From the NCBI GenBank assembly GCA_016880505.1, contig JAEHDI010000329.1:1-5186 (forward strand): a stretch of DNA of 5,186 nt, given 5' to 3'. The DNA is from Bryobacterales bacterium (GTDB lineage Bacteria > Acidobacteriota > Terriglobia > Bryobacterales > Bryobacteraceae). Each line of letters opens with the position of its first letter. The stretch's first letter is position 1. Of the stretch, positions 4,646-5,186 are shown piece after piece. Made by a program: the position numbers and the translations under genes. The notes under the pieces are model-generated. The model was not told the origin of the DNA and searched no databases. It was given only the letters and a program-made list of their open reading frames with translations.

Positions 4646-5186
4646 TCAAGGAATGTCGACCAGCAGCATCTGTTCCCGGCCGTCCCGCGTCGAGACGAGT
4701 ACTTCGCCCTTGGGGTCAACGGCGAAGGTCGGCCCGTTGATGCACAGCACCTCGTGCGGCCGGCCGCACTGATTCACGAACAGCGCATAGAAGCGGTTTT
4801 CCCGGGCTCGTGCGGGGATGTAGCGTAGGAACTGATCGAGCATGCCGTCGTGGCTGCGCCAGCCGCCGAGCCGGCCCTCGCGGCAGTGCTCGTACAACTC
4901 GTCCATGCTTTCGTGCGGGAGGTCCTGGCCGTCGAGGCCGAGGGGGTCGGCGTCCCACGCGTGCGGCATCAGGACGATTTCGGCGCCGTTCCGCCCGTAT
5001 TCGGCCAGCAGGGCGGGCTGGGTCGTGTCCCAGCAAATGGCAACTCCGCAACGCCGGCCGGCGACCTCGAATACCGGGCGCGCGTCATGCCCTTGCCACC
5101 ACGGCACTTCGAGCCTCGGTATACAGTTCTTTCGGTAGACGCCTGAAACGGCTCCGTCCGGAGCGATGACAACGTAGGCGTTGTAG
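4646..5186 (-). CDS. Carbon-nitrogen hydrolase (nitrilase superfamily), C-terminal part; 5' end outside window
   Basis: The frame is open through the window end, so the gene starts beyond 5186; the GTG at 5107 is internal. The 179 residues seen match the nitrilase/amidase superfamily, which hydrolyses nitriles, amides or carbamoyl groups with a Glu-Lys-Cys triad. Numbered from the first full codon, Lys19 lies in YRKNCIPRLE and the nucleophile Cys51 in GVAICWDTTQPALLAEYGRNGAEIVLMPHAWD. The first Glu must be in the missing part. The block ARARENRFYALFVNQCG matches the family's usual 'A-EN---v--N--G' strand, and the end FAVDPKGEVLVSTRDGREQMLLVDI is the typical closing 'P-G-v-a---' element. Between the Cys block and ARENRFYA there is an acidic and His-rich loop of about 45 residues that probably shapes the substrate pocket. 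Substrate unknown; no biosynthetic neighbours help. A 117-base gap separates it from the sigma factor gene. Confidence 0.9.
   Translation of the reverse strand, partial: YNAYVVIAPDGAVSGVYRKNCIPRLEVPWWQGHDARPVFEVAGRRCGVAICWDTTQPALLAEYGRNGAEIVLMPHAWDADPLGLDGQDLPHESMDELYEHCREGRLGGWRSHDGMLDQFLRYIPARARENRFYALFVNQCGRPHEVLCINGPTFAVDPKGEVLVSTRDGREQMLLVDIP

Noticed and set aside
4697..4704. A third partial AGTACTT match
   Set aside because: It lies inside the nitrilase coding sequence and has no AAAG right arm at the 7-base spacing.
1..5186. CRISPR array, tRNA/rRNA genes, insertion sequences, phage or defence genes
   Set aside because: No spaced repeats, cloverleaf or rRNA-like sequence, transposase motifs or terminal repeats were seen; intergenic gaps are short.

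Overview
This GC-rich window reads as bacterial chromosome. It carries seven protein genes: one at the left edge on the plus strand (broken by the window start) and six in tandem on the minus strand, the last broken by the window end. An ECF sigma factor, a zinc-type anti-sigma factor and a secretin-N-domain-like exported protein form one operon. That operon, together with a winged-helix regulator next to a small membrane protein, suggests an acidobacterium, perhaps of the Solibacter/Bryobacter type. This is an impression from gene content, not a proven placement.

Layout: 1-819 (+) is the C-terminal part of a small catalase-family haem peroxidase. It converges, across a 40-base gap, on an undecaprenyl diphosphate synthase gene (uppS-like, 860-1579, -). 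Upstream of uppS on the minus strand are a winged-helix regulator (1616-1999) and a polytopic membrane protein (1992-2606) whose genes overlap by 8 bases. Next come the secretin-like exported protein (2665-3399), the anti-sigma factor (3402-3965) and the ECF sigma factor (3962-4528), which are tightly coupled. The 3' part of a nitrilase-superfamily amidohydrolase gene (4646-5186) closes the window.

The most interesting part is the regulatory layout of 1568-2663. A near-perfect sigma70-type promoter (TTGACA, 17 bases, GATAAT) sits so close to the membrane-protein ATG that the transcript is predicted to be leaderless. A 23-base inverted repeat, AGTACTTT-N7-AAAG, abuts the -35 box. A second copy with an identical left arm is centred exactly on the first base of the uppS start codon. 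Between regulator and uppS lies an intrinsic terminator whose loop is the regulator's own stop codon. The simplest reading is that the winged-helix protein controls its own operon and also uppS, linking polyprenyl-phosphate carrier supply, and so envelope synthesis, to a signal that may pass through the small membrane protein. This circuit is inferred from DNA sites, spacing and gene order only.

The sigma/anti-sigma/secretin-like operon is a second envelope-related regulatory module. The anti-sigma factor has a ZAS zinc motif and one membrane helix, so the sigma factor would be released by a signal acting at or across the membrane.
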